48,007 nucleotides of DNA, taken from NCBI GenBank assembly GCA_000226015.1, contig JH152822.1, forward strand, positions 519,797 through 567,803. Reading direction: 5' to 3'. This DNA is from Mnemiopsis leidyi. Lineage: Eukaryota > Ctenophora > Tentaculata > Lobata > Bolinopsidae. This document shows positions 1 to 10,323 of the stretch, one piece after another (positions within the stretch are counted from its first letter, which is position 1; each line of letters opens with the position of its first letter). A program made the position numbers and the translations under genes. The notes beneath the pieces were generated by a model. It did not search any database, was not told the DNA's origin, and worked only from the letters and a program-made list of their open reading frames with translations.

Positions 1-440
1 TTAATACTTTTAACACTACTATTATACAAATAATTTGAGAATGAATACGAACGTGTCTGTTCGAAATTATTTCGAGTAAACAGTTCCCTAAAAGATCGCA
101 TTTCTGAGTCATACAGAGAAAAATAACATGTTGCATTGGGGAGGCTAATCCGAAACTATTTCGAATGTTTCATGTAGGTGAAACAGGATAGCAAATGTAT
201 TTTATAATGACTCATAAAAACGTAACAACCATCACAAGATCCCCAGCCAAATCGCTAGAATATTCTAAAATTCAGAGATGGCCCTCTAGCATAATATTCA
301 GCTTAACAATCTTAATTTCCTTAACATGCTACAAGAGCCGGTCAAAGGGAGAGGGCTGAGTGAGTGTACCTTGCATCCGACATGGAAGTAAAACAAAGGA
401 GCTCGAAAAGCTCTAAATTAAGGGTGTATGAAATTGTTAA

Positions 441-480
441 TTACAGAGCTTGGTGGTTTATTAACACGGACAACGTGCCC
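441..480 (-). CDS. possible terminal exon of the unrecognised minus-strand gene
   Basis: After a GTGCAG acceptor the sequence reads 12 codons (GTLSVLINHQAL) and then TAA. It starts in the phase left by the exon at 554-674: CG plus G gives an arginine codon. The acceptor tract is purine-rich and no clear polyadenylation signal follows within about 100 bases, so the true last exon may lie beyond the left edge of the window. Kept only because the phase fits. Confidence 0.25.
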
Positions 481-553
481 CTGCACCTTATTAAAGTCTT
501 ATTATAGATATTATATATAGATATTATAAAGCAAAATGCAGATTTGTGTTTAC

Positions 554-674
554 CGACAAGGAAATACGGCAACCGTTTTTCTATAATCATAGGATATGAT
601 GTAGCTTTTACAAGATCCACTTTCAATCGTGGAAACTTTTTTCGACATTATGATAACACCAAAATATTGGCATA
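554..674 (-). CDS. internal exon of an unrecognised gene
   Basis: This exon is 121 nt, with two bases, 39 codons and two bases. It is bounded by an acceptor ending ATTTCAG and a donor GTAAAC. The protein reads CQYFGVIIMSKKVSTIES and continues to TVAVFPC. The upstream exon (936-1112) ends with one base of a codon and this one begins with two, so they join in frame through a valine codon. No domain is recognised. The run FGVII and the cysteines do not point to a family. The matched phases support a real exon pair; the function is unknown. Confidence 0.45.
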
Positions 675-935
675 CTGAAATTACTTGATGAACCTTGTGA
701 TGCACTTAGCCTGCACCGCTATAAAGCCTATTAATAGATCATAAACCCTTTTGTATGCTAGCATAAATTGACCACTGACATTGGAAATTATCGTGCGTCA
801 TATTTATGTTTTATCGTGTATCATTTCGGGAAGTTGGTAATATACCTCACACACATGTTATAGACCTGATGCATGCATAGTGAGATAGTGCACACTGTGC
901 AGTTTAGTAAAATCTTAAGTTGTATCAATACATAC

Positions 936-1112
936 CAGTTGAAGTTGACTCGTCCTCAATAGATGTTCCTTCACATTGTAAACTAAGGAGAGAAGAACCT
1001 TCTGAGATGGTTTCTTCTTTGGAGTAGAACAGTTCGTTTTCCGAAAGTTCCATACAATTCAGATCCTGACTCTTTGATTTTAGAAAAGCATCCACGTTAC
1101 CAAATATTTTCT
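936..1112 (-). CDS. internal exon of an unrecognised gene, acidic and serine-rich
   Basis: This is an open frame of 58 codons between an acceptor (CCTATCATTAG) and a near-consensus donor (G|GTATGT). The peptide begins KIFGNVDAFLKSKSQD and is then rich in Glu and Ser (ELSENELFYSKEE, later IEDESTST), which looks like a soluble, probably disordered, coding segment. It needs an upstream exon ending after the first base of a codon. That exon was not identified with confidence between here and the next gene at 3.5 kb. It is on the same strand as the gene at 3504-4437, so it could belong to an alternative 3' part of that gene. Recognition: none. Confidence 0.5.
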
Positions 1113-2424
1113 CTAATGATAGGTTTTATAAACATTATAAAGCAAATATTTCACGTCATGGGAAAGAAGTAAACTCGACTGTGGATCATATCTAGACCGA
1201 ACAGATTTAACAAAAATCCGACTTCAATAAATACACAGGTTTGTAATAAACCATTATTGATAAATATTATTATTCAAATCAATGATATCATTCTGTGATT
1301 TAAAAAATGATATGATGGTAACATTATGACAAGCATGTTGTTTAGAGCTTTAACAGAGAAAAAAGTACGCTAGGGGCCCTTAAAAACTTAACGAAAACTT
1401 AACCAATTTCACAGCAACAAAGGTAAGAAATTTGACCTATGTATGACAAGAAGAGGTAGGTTTTATAAAAAATATCTTTAAAATCTCAAAAAGAAATAGT
1501 GTTCAAACGAAACATCATTAAAATAATTACTTCACGACATATATGGATAACGTTCAGTACAGGGTATTGTTTAACAGTTTAAATACATTTTACTGAAAAC
1601 TCTAAACCTAAAGCACAAAGATTTGTCTGTGTACATGTTGAGCACAAGTCAAAAGTGCAGTGCTCTGTGTAACACATTATAACCACTGCCCCCAAAACAA
1701 GTATTGTGGCCGCTTTAATTGTGTCAGGCGACAGCCAAATTTCCCGTATCATGCCGTCGCTTATTGTCATTAAACTTTGCGGAATGAGGAATGAAGGCAA
1801 TCTCGTACCAGACGTAATATCGGTTAGTTATAATTGTTCTGCATCGGCACGTGTAAATGCAGACGCGCGAGTTAATGCAGCCGTGTTTGAAAATTTCTAT
1901 GCTGCACACGCAAAGTTTGAACACAATTGCGCGTTCTTTTCATAGTTTGTTTCAAATATCTTAACTCTGCATGACGTCGTCATTATTGTATTGTATGTGC
2001 TGACTGCTGCCTTCATAATTTATTCATAATGCGTTGTGTTTATGCTTATGGCACTTCATGAATTAGACGTTCAAAAGATCTGTTCAGAGCTGAGATTAAA
2101 ATCGTGTTACATTCATTTCTTACTCTGTCATTCGACAAAAGTTAATATAATTAAACTTGAGTTTAAAAGAATTTTGATCGGCTTTACTTTTACTTGTTTA
2201 TGTTTGATCGTACATCTTGTTGCAGTTGTTGCAAGGCAATAATGTATACATTTCATGATGCAGATGTGAAACCCATTCTGTGGCCAGAGGCAGTTAAAAC
2301 CTATAATCGTATTTGTATACATAATTAAGTTTGATAAAGGAGCGTGCGCGGATGGACGCTTTTTGAGCTAATTATCCAAAATACCCCGATTTACGCTGTC
2401 GATAGCCAACCCTTGTTTTGTACT

Positions 2425-2444
2425 TTTTGTGCACGTGCACAAAA
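2425..2444. repeat. 20-bp perfect palindrome containing CACGTG
   Basis: The sequence TTTTGTGCACGTGCACAAAA is its own reverse complement. It lies 15 bp before a second, separate inverted repeat at 2459-2493. Confidence 0.8.
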
Positions 2445-2458
2445 CGTATCAAAACAAT

Positions 2459-2493
2459 CTTGCCATTTGGGCTCTTCGGGCCCAAATGGCAAG
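2459..2493. repeat. 14-bp inverted repeat with 7-nt loop
   Basis: CTTGCCATTTGGGC at 2459-2472 is perfectly complementary to 2480-2493, with loop TCTTCGG. It could be a foldback end of the repeat family that begins just after it, or a transcriptional hairpin. No ORF is associated. Confidence 0.75.
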
Positions 2494-2504
2494 ATATGGG
2501 AAAA

Positions 2505-3160
2505 AATTAGGATGGGGGGCCAAGGTATCATTTGCTCCCCCCCCCCCCAAATTTTCAAAATTTCTATTACGAAATTGCTTCCATCTGACATAAGCCAAAA
2601 TTTCAAATATTTTCGCATGTGGCAGGCTGATTAGACTCCTCATTAAGGTTTTGGCAAAAACCCTTCAGACATTCTTATATATTATTCTTACACTTTCAGT
2701 TTAAGAGATATCTTGAAATTAAATTCAGAAGATTCAGATGGGATAACTCCTTACAGTACGAATGCTAGGGAATTTCGCTAGAATTGTGATTTAAAACAGA
2801 GGGGCCAGGGTGCCAAGGCCCTCTCAAATATTTCAATTGAGGGGCCAATCATTCATTTCCCTCTTCCTCCTTTTTCAACAACTTCTATAAGAAAATTGCA
2901 TCTGATCTATCTTACATTTGGCAAATTTTCAAAATGTTTCACCTTCAGCGGGCTAAATAGACTCATTTGACTAGTACTTAGGCAAGCAACCTTCGCACAA
3001 CCTTTGCTACCATAATAAAGTATATAGCACTGATTGTAATGGTGAGATTGTACTGTCAAAACTCTCATAACAACCAAGCTCTATTGCCAAAATGGTTTAA
3101 ATCATCTTCAAATACACAATTTCTAAAAGATTTTTGCCCGGCAGGCAGTTTAGACTTTGA
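2505..3160. repeat. three diverged copies of an unclassified interspersed repeat
   Basis: Copies end near 2635, 2960 and 3155. Each carries a poly-C/poly-G or GGGGCCA block, then an AT-rich stretch, then a shared tail of the type TTTCAAAAT..TTTC..GGCGGGCT.A.TAGACT. The first copy has a run of eleven C (2538-2548). Copies differ at many positions, so they are old. No coding potential is seen. The family could not be named. Confidence 0.45.
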
Positions 3161-3503
3161 CTGGCCAGAACATTAAGAGGTAAACATCAGTTTATGCAGC
3201 CTTCATATTTTGGGGTAAATAAACAATAACATTACCCATGTGCAAGCATGTTATTCCACTGCCCAGAATGTTTCACTTTAATTTTTTGGATGAGACACCT
3301 TGATGGAACACACCATTGAATGGGTTAACCTTAAAATATCCTACATTTTAAAAGAAATAGTATAGGCACAATCAATTAAATAATTGATATATATAGTGAC
3401 ACTCAAATATTACAAGATATGCTAATATGAGACATAATTTTATGGGTGGATAAATGAAATAAAACATCTAATCATAAATAGGACAAGTTAATAAGTCAAG
3501 CCT

Positions 3504-4001
3504 TCACCAAGGAAGCTTGGAGTTCCTTAGCTTTGCTTCTTGTTTTTCCTTAAGCTTTTTGGACAATGAACGATAGTGTCGAGTGCTGTTGTTCAGTTCA
3601 TCAGACTTGTCAACAGTTTTTTTCAGAGTTTCATTTCTCTTTGCTAATCCCATCCCAACAAAAGTTCTTGCAGCAAATTTAGCAGCCTTAGTGTTCCATT
3701 CGGGAGGGAACTGATCTCTTCTTTCTGTTTCAATCTGTTCCTCAGACACCTTCCCTGCATCATCTTTAGCATTTGGATCTGGAGGTAAAACACTTTTCTG
3801 ACAAGTTGTATTATTTATTTCAGGTTCCTCCTTATCTTTGTAGTCTTTTTCAGGTTTTAGCTTTGACTTTTTTGCTTTCTTAAAACTCTTGACCTTTTTA
3901 CCTTCCAGTTGGGTTTTAGGTGGTAAATTTGGAGAAAGAAGCTTACTCTTTGGGTCATCTGAGCCGCTTTCCTCTGGGTTACAGCAGCAATTCAAACACA
4001 T
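3504..4001 (-). CDS. lysine-rich protein with an R-SNARE-like C-terminal coiled coil
   Basis: ATG-started frame of 165 codons. The N-terminus MCLNCCC would suit S-acylation. A strongly basic and acidic middle follows (KSFKKAKKSKLKPEKDYKDKEE). The C-terminal 40 residues, from LAKRNETLKK to SLSKKLKEKQ, align without gaps to the second half of R-SNARE motifs such as synaptobrevin and tomosyn: R..(E/Q).L, D at the next turn, then an aromatic and K-L-K. There is no transmembrane segment after it, so it resembles the tomosyn/amisyn group rather than a VAMP. The frame has an in-frame TGA two codons before the ATG. An alternative model splices into this frame at 3973 from an exon at 4314-4437, giving 197 codons without the Cys cluster. 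The SNARE likeness is judged by eye only. Confidence 0.55.
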   Translation of the reverse strand: MCLNCCCNPEESGSDDPKSKLLSPNLPPKTQLEGKKVKSFKKAKKSKLKPEKDYKDKEEPEINNTTCQKSVLPPDPNAKDDAGKVSEEQIETERRDQFPPEWNTKAAKFAARTFVGMGLAKRNETLKKTVDKSDELNNSTRHYRSLSKKLKEKQEAKLRNSKLPW

Positions 4002-4313
4002 GATTCATTGTTCTACAGTTACATCCTGAAATTGCTTTAAAATTATTGGAACGTCTCAACTTCCAAAAGATTGCAATCATACAAACTATTGGAAAACAGT
4101 TAAGATAATACCATATACAATGTTACCTTATCTTTGATCAGAAACAAGAATTGCGCCCGTTTTGTTAGGTCTCAGGCCTATGCTAGATTTCCATCTCTCA
4201 AATTCTAAAGAAACTCTTTCGATTTGCCCTCTGCTAGTGCTAGAAGCAATTGAATTTGAGCAGCGGATACATTGTAAAAATAATTTCTGCCGCGAAGACT
4301 GTTGATGAAATAC

Positions 4314-4437
4314 CGAGGAAGCTACAGTGAAAATATTGGAAACTGGAACAATTTGATAGCAGCTTGTCTGATGATATTGATACTGGCTGCTGTTGATTTA
4401 TACTAGTTTTCGGTTTCGAAAACTTAAAACCAGCCAT
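4314..4437 (-). CDS. candidate first coding exon of the SNARE-like gene
   Basis: ATG at 4437 opens 41 codons (MAGFKFSKPKTSINQQQPVS...) before a donor CTCG|GTATTT. It ends after one base of a codon. The downstream frame has an acceptor CTGTAACCCAG|AG at 3973 that accepts exactly this phase and joins it as ...CSFL-E-ESGSDDPK. The join would replace the MCLNCCC start by a Ser/Gln-rich leader. Both splice sites are moderate. The exon may instead be 5' untranslated with a short upstream frame. Intron length would be 340 bp, in keeping with other introns of the window. Confidence 0.35.
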
Positions 4438-5820
4438 GAAATTTTAGCTATTAGAAACAACGGATGTGGATGATTTTGACGGTGCAGTCAAATAGTTTGA
4501 CTAGGTTTATTTTTTGCTTAAATTTTGTTTGAGTTTCAGTGTCATTAGCTTGCAGTGGCTGATATGCGGCTCTTGCATTACATCTAGTTCAATATAACTG
4601 ATATCAATAGTGATAGTGAAAACAGGTGCAGACGAGCCCAATTCATGAGGTATGCTATTCCTGAAGTAATTACGATAGTTGATTCAATCGGCTCATTAAG
4701 ACGTGTTTATTAGCATAACGCTACACTGTTAAATTTGCATGTCATCATATTATGTCACATAATCTATTAATATTATCGTGATATCGCAAGAAAGTGGCAT
4801 AAGAAATATAGATAAAGAATGAATTATTTGGCCACAGTTGCGCATAAACTTAAAATCATAAATAAGTCAGATAAGCTGTGAATTAAATACTAAATTGACA
4901 TCATACTTCGGAGTAATACTATGATAGTGATACCTATGCCTCGCAACAGTGATAAACTCACAAATATATATTCAGCGTAGAATAACTTTGTGGGGGCAAT
5001 TTGCAAAGTCGACATGGTAACGGTGGCGCGCACTGCACTATGTGTTAAATTGCTTTGTGACATCCGACAGCGGACACGCCCATCTACCTGCCTACCTACC
5101 CCACCCCCAAAATCCGACCACTTTAAACCATCTACTTTACTTTTTTGCCTTCGGCAAAAAAGTATTAGAGATGGAAAACATTAACTTGATAATTGTCTAA
5201 CTTGAATTTCACTCGAAAATTGTCCTTTTTACTTTGAAAATTTTTTATAAAATCGTGAAAAATTAATAAACATTTTTTTGAAAATCCTCCAAGAAATTGT
5301 CGATTTCTGATGGCATCATCATTGGCAAAACCCCCAACCCCCCTCTTCATCAATCGTCATCATTTGGAAACTACCAAACCAACGATCCTAGAGGAGTGTG
5401 CTAAGGGCATTTGCCTATGCAATCTTCTAAATCGACTCAGCTGAATGACCAAGAAACTGTGATTGAGGTTTAAATGAGGAGGGTCTCAGTTAAGAGATCT
5501 AGAATCTTCCAGGAGCCCCTTCAGTATGACTGTAAAAACTTGGGTACAAGTGTATCAAAATACAATCTTGAAAAAACCCCTCCCCCTAGGTAATGACATC
5601 ATATGTGAACGACCCCTCATCATGTTTATAGTCAACAAGCCGGTAAAAAGACCCATCTAAACTTTCTCGAATGGGCCCTGGGTGTTAATAGGAAAACCTC
5701 AAACTTTGGAGTATAGGGCGAATCTGGCCAGTACCCACTAGTTTACAAATGTATCAATCTATCATCTAACCATCAAATACCTAACACGACTTAAAAATTC
5801 GCAAAAACATTTACTGGTAT
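4438..5820. other. intergenic, no gene seen
   Basis: AT-rich sequence without a supported exon. It holds a hairpin at 5139-5163 and C-rich tracts (for example near 5100 and 5335) that look like old repeats. Confidence 0.5.
5139..5163. repeat. 11-bp perfect inverted repeat, 3-nt loop
   Basis: ACTTTTTTGCC (5139-5149), loop TTC, GGCAAAAAAGT (5153-5163). On either strand it ends in a T run, so it has the shape of an intrinsic terminator, but in a eukaryotic setting it is more likely the end of a repeat. Confidence 0.7.
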
Positions 5821-6041
5821 CACTTGCATTTAGTGGCGTAGCGATACCCGAATTGTCGCGGTGATACCCGACTCACGCAGCTAGGTAGACGGATATAATC
5901 TCGTCAATACCCAAACAACCCTGGCTACGCCAGGGGTGCCGTCATAAGGGGCACCAAATCGTCATTAAAATAAACCGTTACGCCACTGCTTGCGTTAAAA
6001 GAACAAGTAAAAATTCAACAGGCGATGCGCGTCTAGAATTT

Positions 6042-6079
6042 CTTCGAAATTCATTCATGTCTTCGAAATTCATTCATGT
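6042..6079. repeat. 19-bp tandem duplication
   Basis: CTTCGAAATTCATTCATGT occurs twice head to tail. It is inside the first copy of the 110-bp block that is repeated at 6790-6899, where a different 17-bp unit is duplicated at the same place. Confidence 0.85.
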
Positions 6080-6922
6080 CGCCAGGCCAGAAATGCGTGA
6101 CAGCGCGTGATGGCCGCGACAGTAGGTTATCAACCTACAAGTAAAAATGGACCTAGACTGGTCATGGTATAGGGGAATAAAATAAATTTTCGGCATCAAT
6201 AAGAAATTCCAAATGGATCATATAGCCGCTTTAAACCAAAACAAAATCAACACCTGCATAAGCAAACGCTAACCATGTCATGAGGATTTTGTGCTTCATA
6301 TGAATCTCATAACAAGAATACCACAACATTTACTAATGACACCAAAACATTTGTCGCGGTGATACCCGGCTCACGGTGATACCCGACTCACGGTAAACGG
6401 ATATAATCTCGTCAACTCGCGCTGCGCGCGCCCTATCGACATATCGAGACGCTTTTGAATTGCGTCGCGCGTTCATCCTAATTTGTAATTTTGCGCTAAG
6501 CTCGCACAGGGATATACAATATACATATTTAGCAACTCACAAGCCTCAGAATAAGTGCTAAAATTTTTGAAATCTTGTCGCGGTGATACCCGACTCTCAA
6601 AGTTGACGAGATGATATCCGTCTATAACGCGAGGAGAGCAGAAAACTGCGAGCCGCGCGCGGGTCTGGTAACACCTCGACAACTCTCAAAACTGCACTGA
6701 ACGGTAAACGGATTTGCCGTAGAGAGAGAGCCGCGCATCGCCCGGTAATAAACGGATATAATTGATAATTGTCAATTGAAATCTTAGCGGGCGATGCGCG
6801 TTTAGAATTTTTTCGCCAGGCCAGAATTTCTTCGCCAGGCCAGAAATGCGTAAAAGCGCGTAATGGCCGCGACAGTAGGTTATCAACCTACAATTAAAAT
6901 CGAAATCGGCCGCAGAAACGAA

Positions 6923-6956
6923 ATGATATCCGTTTAATTAATTAAACGGATATCAT
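6923..6956. repeat. 34-bp perfect palindrome built from module B
   Basis: ATGATATCCGTTTAAT at 6923-6938 is the exact reverse complement of 6941-6956 with TA at the centre. Each arm is the core of module B (ATATCCGT), so it appears to be two element ends fused head to head. Confidence 0.85.
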
Positions 6957-7500
6957 CTGCCATACGCCAGAGACGTGGCGTATTGACGAAATAATATCCG
7001 TCTAACGTTCTAACGAAACGACAGGAGAGCAGCAAACTGCGAGCCGCGCGCGGCCGCGGGTCGGGCCGGGTAACACCTCGACAAGCGCGAGCTTAGAGCT
7101 ACAGAGCCGGGCTTTGCTGGGCTTAGCAATAGCATTGTAAATTGTACACCAGCGGAGGGATACGTAGAGAGAGCCGCGCAGCCGCCCGGTAAAGCAGCGC
7201 GAGCGCACACCCTCCAATCCCATCACATTCAACATTATTCCCGTCATTTTGACGAGATTATATCCGTCTATGGTCTACCGTTCTATTGCCTGGGGACCTC
7301 AGGCTAATTGTTGCTTTGCAACAATCATAGCTTTAGCTGCGTGAGTCGGGAATCACCGCGACAAGAGTCGGGTATCACCGCGACAACTGTCATTCTGTTT
7401 GCTTCGAATGAGGGTCGGACAAAGTCAAACAAAGCTTATGGCTTAGTGCTTATTGTCGAGGTGTTACCCGACTCGCGCGTGGCTCGCAGCTTCATTTGAA

Positions 7501-8756
7501 GCGAAATTTTTTCCTCCGAATCTCAAAACTTGCCGCCAAAAATCAAATGTCACGAGGGAGCGCGCTGTACAAGTTTAAACTTTAAGTTTAACTATTATTA
7601 AAAGGGTCGACCGTGGTCTTTTTAATTTTAATTTTGGAATTTGAAGCAAGTTTCGCGACTTATTCGAAGCAAAAAATGACTGCTGCTGTACAAGACTTAT
7701 GTTATTTCCACCGACAACCGTGGTCTTTTCAGTTTTGGTCTAAAGCAAGTTTCGCGACGTATGTTATTTCCACCGAGAGCCATTCCATAGAAAAAGTAAA
7801 ACGTCTGATTATATTCATTTATAGATCAATTGAGTTCATATTGATATAATAGCATATTTACACACACACACAGACAGACATATATCTTTCGACTAATTGT
7901 GGGCAGTGGACATCGTAGATAATTAAAACAGTTGAACTTTATAAGGAGGACGTGCCGTGTAATATTAATTTTGCGTTCTGTCTCTAAAACTTTTAGAAAT
8001 ACTACCATCCTAAATGAGAACAATCAATTTAACAAAATCTTAATTGAAATTGATGCAATCAGCGATATACTTCCAGATTCTTCCACTGTAACTCGATTGA
8101 AACGCTCACCTTCAGCGGATATCTGGAGATCAACGTCTGTATATTTCAAATGCGGTTTCAAATTCAAAACTCAACTTGTGTCTGCCTAGCTTGAGCGGAA
8201 AAAAATGTAGTGAATGAAGTGTTTTTGGTCTAAAATTGATATCAAAATGCTATCATTATCAGTATCAGTCACATGTGTCTTTCAGTTTCACAACTAGTCT
8301 TAAATCTGGAGCCCAAAATATGAAATCTTAATCTTAGCCTTTTTAAGAGACATTATATTATAATTATTAGGTCTGTAGAATTATTTAATATTCACCAATA
8401 GATATTTAACATGACTCAATCAAGGATCCTGTTTTCATGTCCTACGTAGAACTCATTCATTCTAAAATCATGATACATCGTAAATATATTACTCGTTACA
8501 CAGTTGTTAAATATTCAAAATTATCATTCAATAAATCTCAGGCAATAAAAATCTAAAACCTATCATGATAATATAATCATCCGTTACTTTCATCAAATAA
8601 ATTAGTTCAAGTCCCACATTGAAGCAGCTCCTTCTTGAGCACTACGTCATCGTGATCTGCCCGACTGTCATACAGCACTGGTGTCTTGGTAACCACCACG
8701 GATAAGGGTTCGAGATAAGGTCGCTATGGTGACGGGTTATGTCACGTGAGAGGGAG
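7501..8756. other. intergenic, AT-rich, CA microsatellite
   Basis: No supported gene. A short CA repeat followed by GACA units lies at 7861-7880. A short duplicated segment (GTTATTTCCACCGA with neighbouring AGCAAGTTTCGCGAC) occurs at 7640-7775. Confidence 0.5.
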
Positions 8757-8788
8757 CTATCTGACGGTGGTATCGACCGCTGGAAGTC
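8757..8788 (-). CDS. candidate alternative last exon of the Meis-class gene
   Basis: A strong acceptor (TCCTAACACCGACAACTTCTTCAG, with a branch-like CCTAAC) is followed by a frame that, in the phase left by exon 9, reads LPAVDTTVR then TAG. In the phase left by exon 8 it stays open for about 48 codons instead. So the acceptor could serve two splice forms. No AATAAA was seen soon after it. Transcript data would be needed to choose. Confidence 0.25.
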
Positions 8789-9254
8789 CTGAAGAAGTTG
8801 TCGGTGTTAGGAGGGACGGTGGTGTTATCACGTGACTTTGGTACCCTTACGCTATTGGCCGGTGTGGAAAAGAGGCGAGATATTTACATACGGTGATTTC
8901 ACGTGACATCTAGCTATGAGGAAGGGATTCTGAACAGAAGGACCTGGACAACGTCCCCTCAACCAGGAAGTCTAACGACTTGTCCTTGCGTTTCGAGCGG
9001 ACAAAACTTCTACTCTGGGATTTGTGGGGGAGCGGGGTCAGATTTACCGAGTATCGTTGGGAGAGCAAGGTATTGGGACAAAACTTGACAGATTGGGGCA
9101 GTCGAGAGGCGGGGATCAGACGGTTGAGTGTAAAAGTTGCCGGCGTTACATTGTGTACCCGTTTATTGACTGTGTATATTGTAGGACAACGGACTCAAAT
9201 ATTAACGAAATAAACTGCAATTTGTCAAGTTGGGTTTTTCGCCCTAAATGATTG

Positions 9255-9542
9255 TTACACAATGTTCAGAACGCCACAGGAAAACCTGTGACTATGGCTC
9301 ACTATATTTTGAACTAATGTAATTTTTCCATCTAAAAGAGAAAATTCTGAAAAAAGGTGGCACAAACCTGAAGTGAGGCTGACGGGGGTGAAGTCTGGAA
9401 TGTAACTCTGTGTAGTCGGCATCATGGAGCCGGGACTGGAGTTGTACATGGAGGAGGGGTGGGTCAGCCCCGCCACGCCGCTCGGCGGCGACAGGTGAGT
9501 CAGGTTGGACGGACTTGAACTCGTGGGGAACATCATTGGACT
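9255..9542 (-). CDS. meis: Meis-class exon 9 (C-terminal), splice donor at 9368
   Basis: The acceptor CCATCCCCGCAG at 9543 opens 58 codons beginning SPMMFPTSSSPSNLTHLSP, rich in Ser, Pro, Met and Thr, as expected for the disordered activation tail of Meis proteins. It starts in phase 0 after exon 8. A good donor (TTCAG|GTTTGT) closes the exon at 9368. If this donor is not used, the frame runs 37 more codons to a stop at 9255, followed by AATAAA at 9162-9167. Thus two C-termini are possible: read-through here, or splicing to an exon such as 8757-8788. Confidence 0.7.
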   Translation of the reverse strand, partial: SPMMFPTSSSPSNLTHLSPPSGVAGLTHPSSMYNSSPGSMMPTTQSYIPDFTPVSLTSGLCHLFSEFSLLDGKITLVQNIVSHSHRFSCGVLNIV

Positions 9543-10323
9543 CTGCGGGGATGGAAAGATAAATAATGTAAATACTAATGGTTAAGTTAAGGTTTTTACA
9601 AGTACTGAGGTCGTGACCGTTAGATTTGCGGCCATGCTCCGTTAACATAAACTCTCCAGACATCTCCCAATCTCAACAACACTCTAGCTATAGCCTTATC
9701 AGCGATGTCAGCCTCATCACTCCACAGCTGACGAGCTCAATTAACAAGGCTCGATAAACTACCAAAATAGGGCTCAGTGTCAAAACACTGCAGGGCACGA
9801 AGTGTCAACTCTGCTATCTAGGGTGGATGGGTGGAGGTGACAAGGACGAGCAGACAGCAGGTCTTGTTAGGTTGGAGCTGGCACGTGGGTTGTCACGTGA
9901 CAACACTTCACGCTCACTTCACACGTGCCAGTCTTGGTGTTTCGTGCGGTGCAGACAGCCTTAACGACAACCCGAATGCAGGACCTCCAACGCTATTATT
10001 AGAGTGCAATCAGGGTGCTGAGGGTCCGGGGTCTGATAAGACAACGCCCAAACTAATCTGGTATCAACATTGGGATATCATGATGATGGTCTCTACGAAA
10101 ACAACATTATCTAGCAGCTTCAGTACTCAGTTGGCTTGAAACCATCGACATTTCTTACCTAAGAGGAACAATAGTTCGTTCAAGGTTTTGGGTGAGCAGG
10201 ACCAAACGTGTAGAAATACGCGGAAAATAGAATAACATTAACACCAAAACCGACTGTTGAACAACAAACTATACCAACTACCAAACTACCAACTATACCA
10301 AACTACTGACTAGTAGAACGTAC

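Larger units (their letters stand above)
1113..3503. other. non-coding stretch with small palindromes and diverged repeats
   Basis: No supported gene. A minus-strand frame at 1579-1800 contains a hydrophobic run (TILVLGAVVIM) but lacks good splice borders. A CRE-like TGACGTCGTCA lies near 1973. From 2.4 to 3.2 kb there are two perfect palindromic structures and three diverged copies of one repeat, listed separately. Confidence 0.5.
5822..7500. repeat. GC-rich mosaic of repeated modules, probably nested non-autonomous transposons
   Basis: Three module types recur in both orientations. Module A, GTCGCGGTGATACCCGACTC: plus at 5855, 6353, 6577, shortened at 6374; minus at 7343 and 7365. Module B, TAGACGGATATAATCTCGTC: plus at 5886 and 6394, partial at 6749; minus at 6604, 6984 and 7250. 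Module C, TTGTCGAGGTGTTACC with a CGCGCG flank: minus at 6663 and 7064, plus at 7453. A and B usually lie within 65 bp of one another. Longer duplications link blocks 6021-6147 with 6790-6899, and 6604-6683 with 6984-7085. A further A+B pair sits at 40224-40286. No transposase frame is present. Family unknown. Confidence 0.7.

Noticed and set aside
1579-1800. minus-strand frame with a hydrophobic helix
   Set aside because: A weak donor in the right phase for the 936-1112 exon exists, but the acceptor is doubtful; too speculative to list as an exon.
9480-9500. ACAGGTGAGT on the plus strand, also near 13133
   Set aside because: These perfect donor words are antisense to Meis exons 9 and 7; no plus-strand exon accompanies them.
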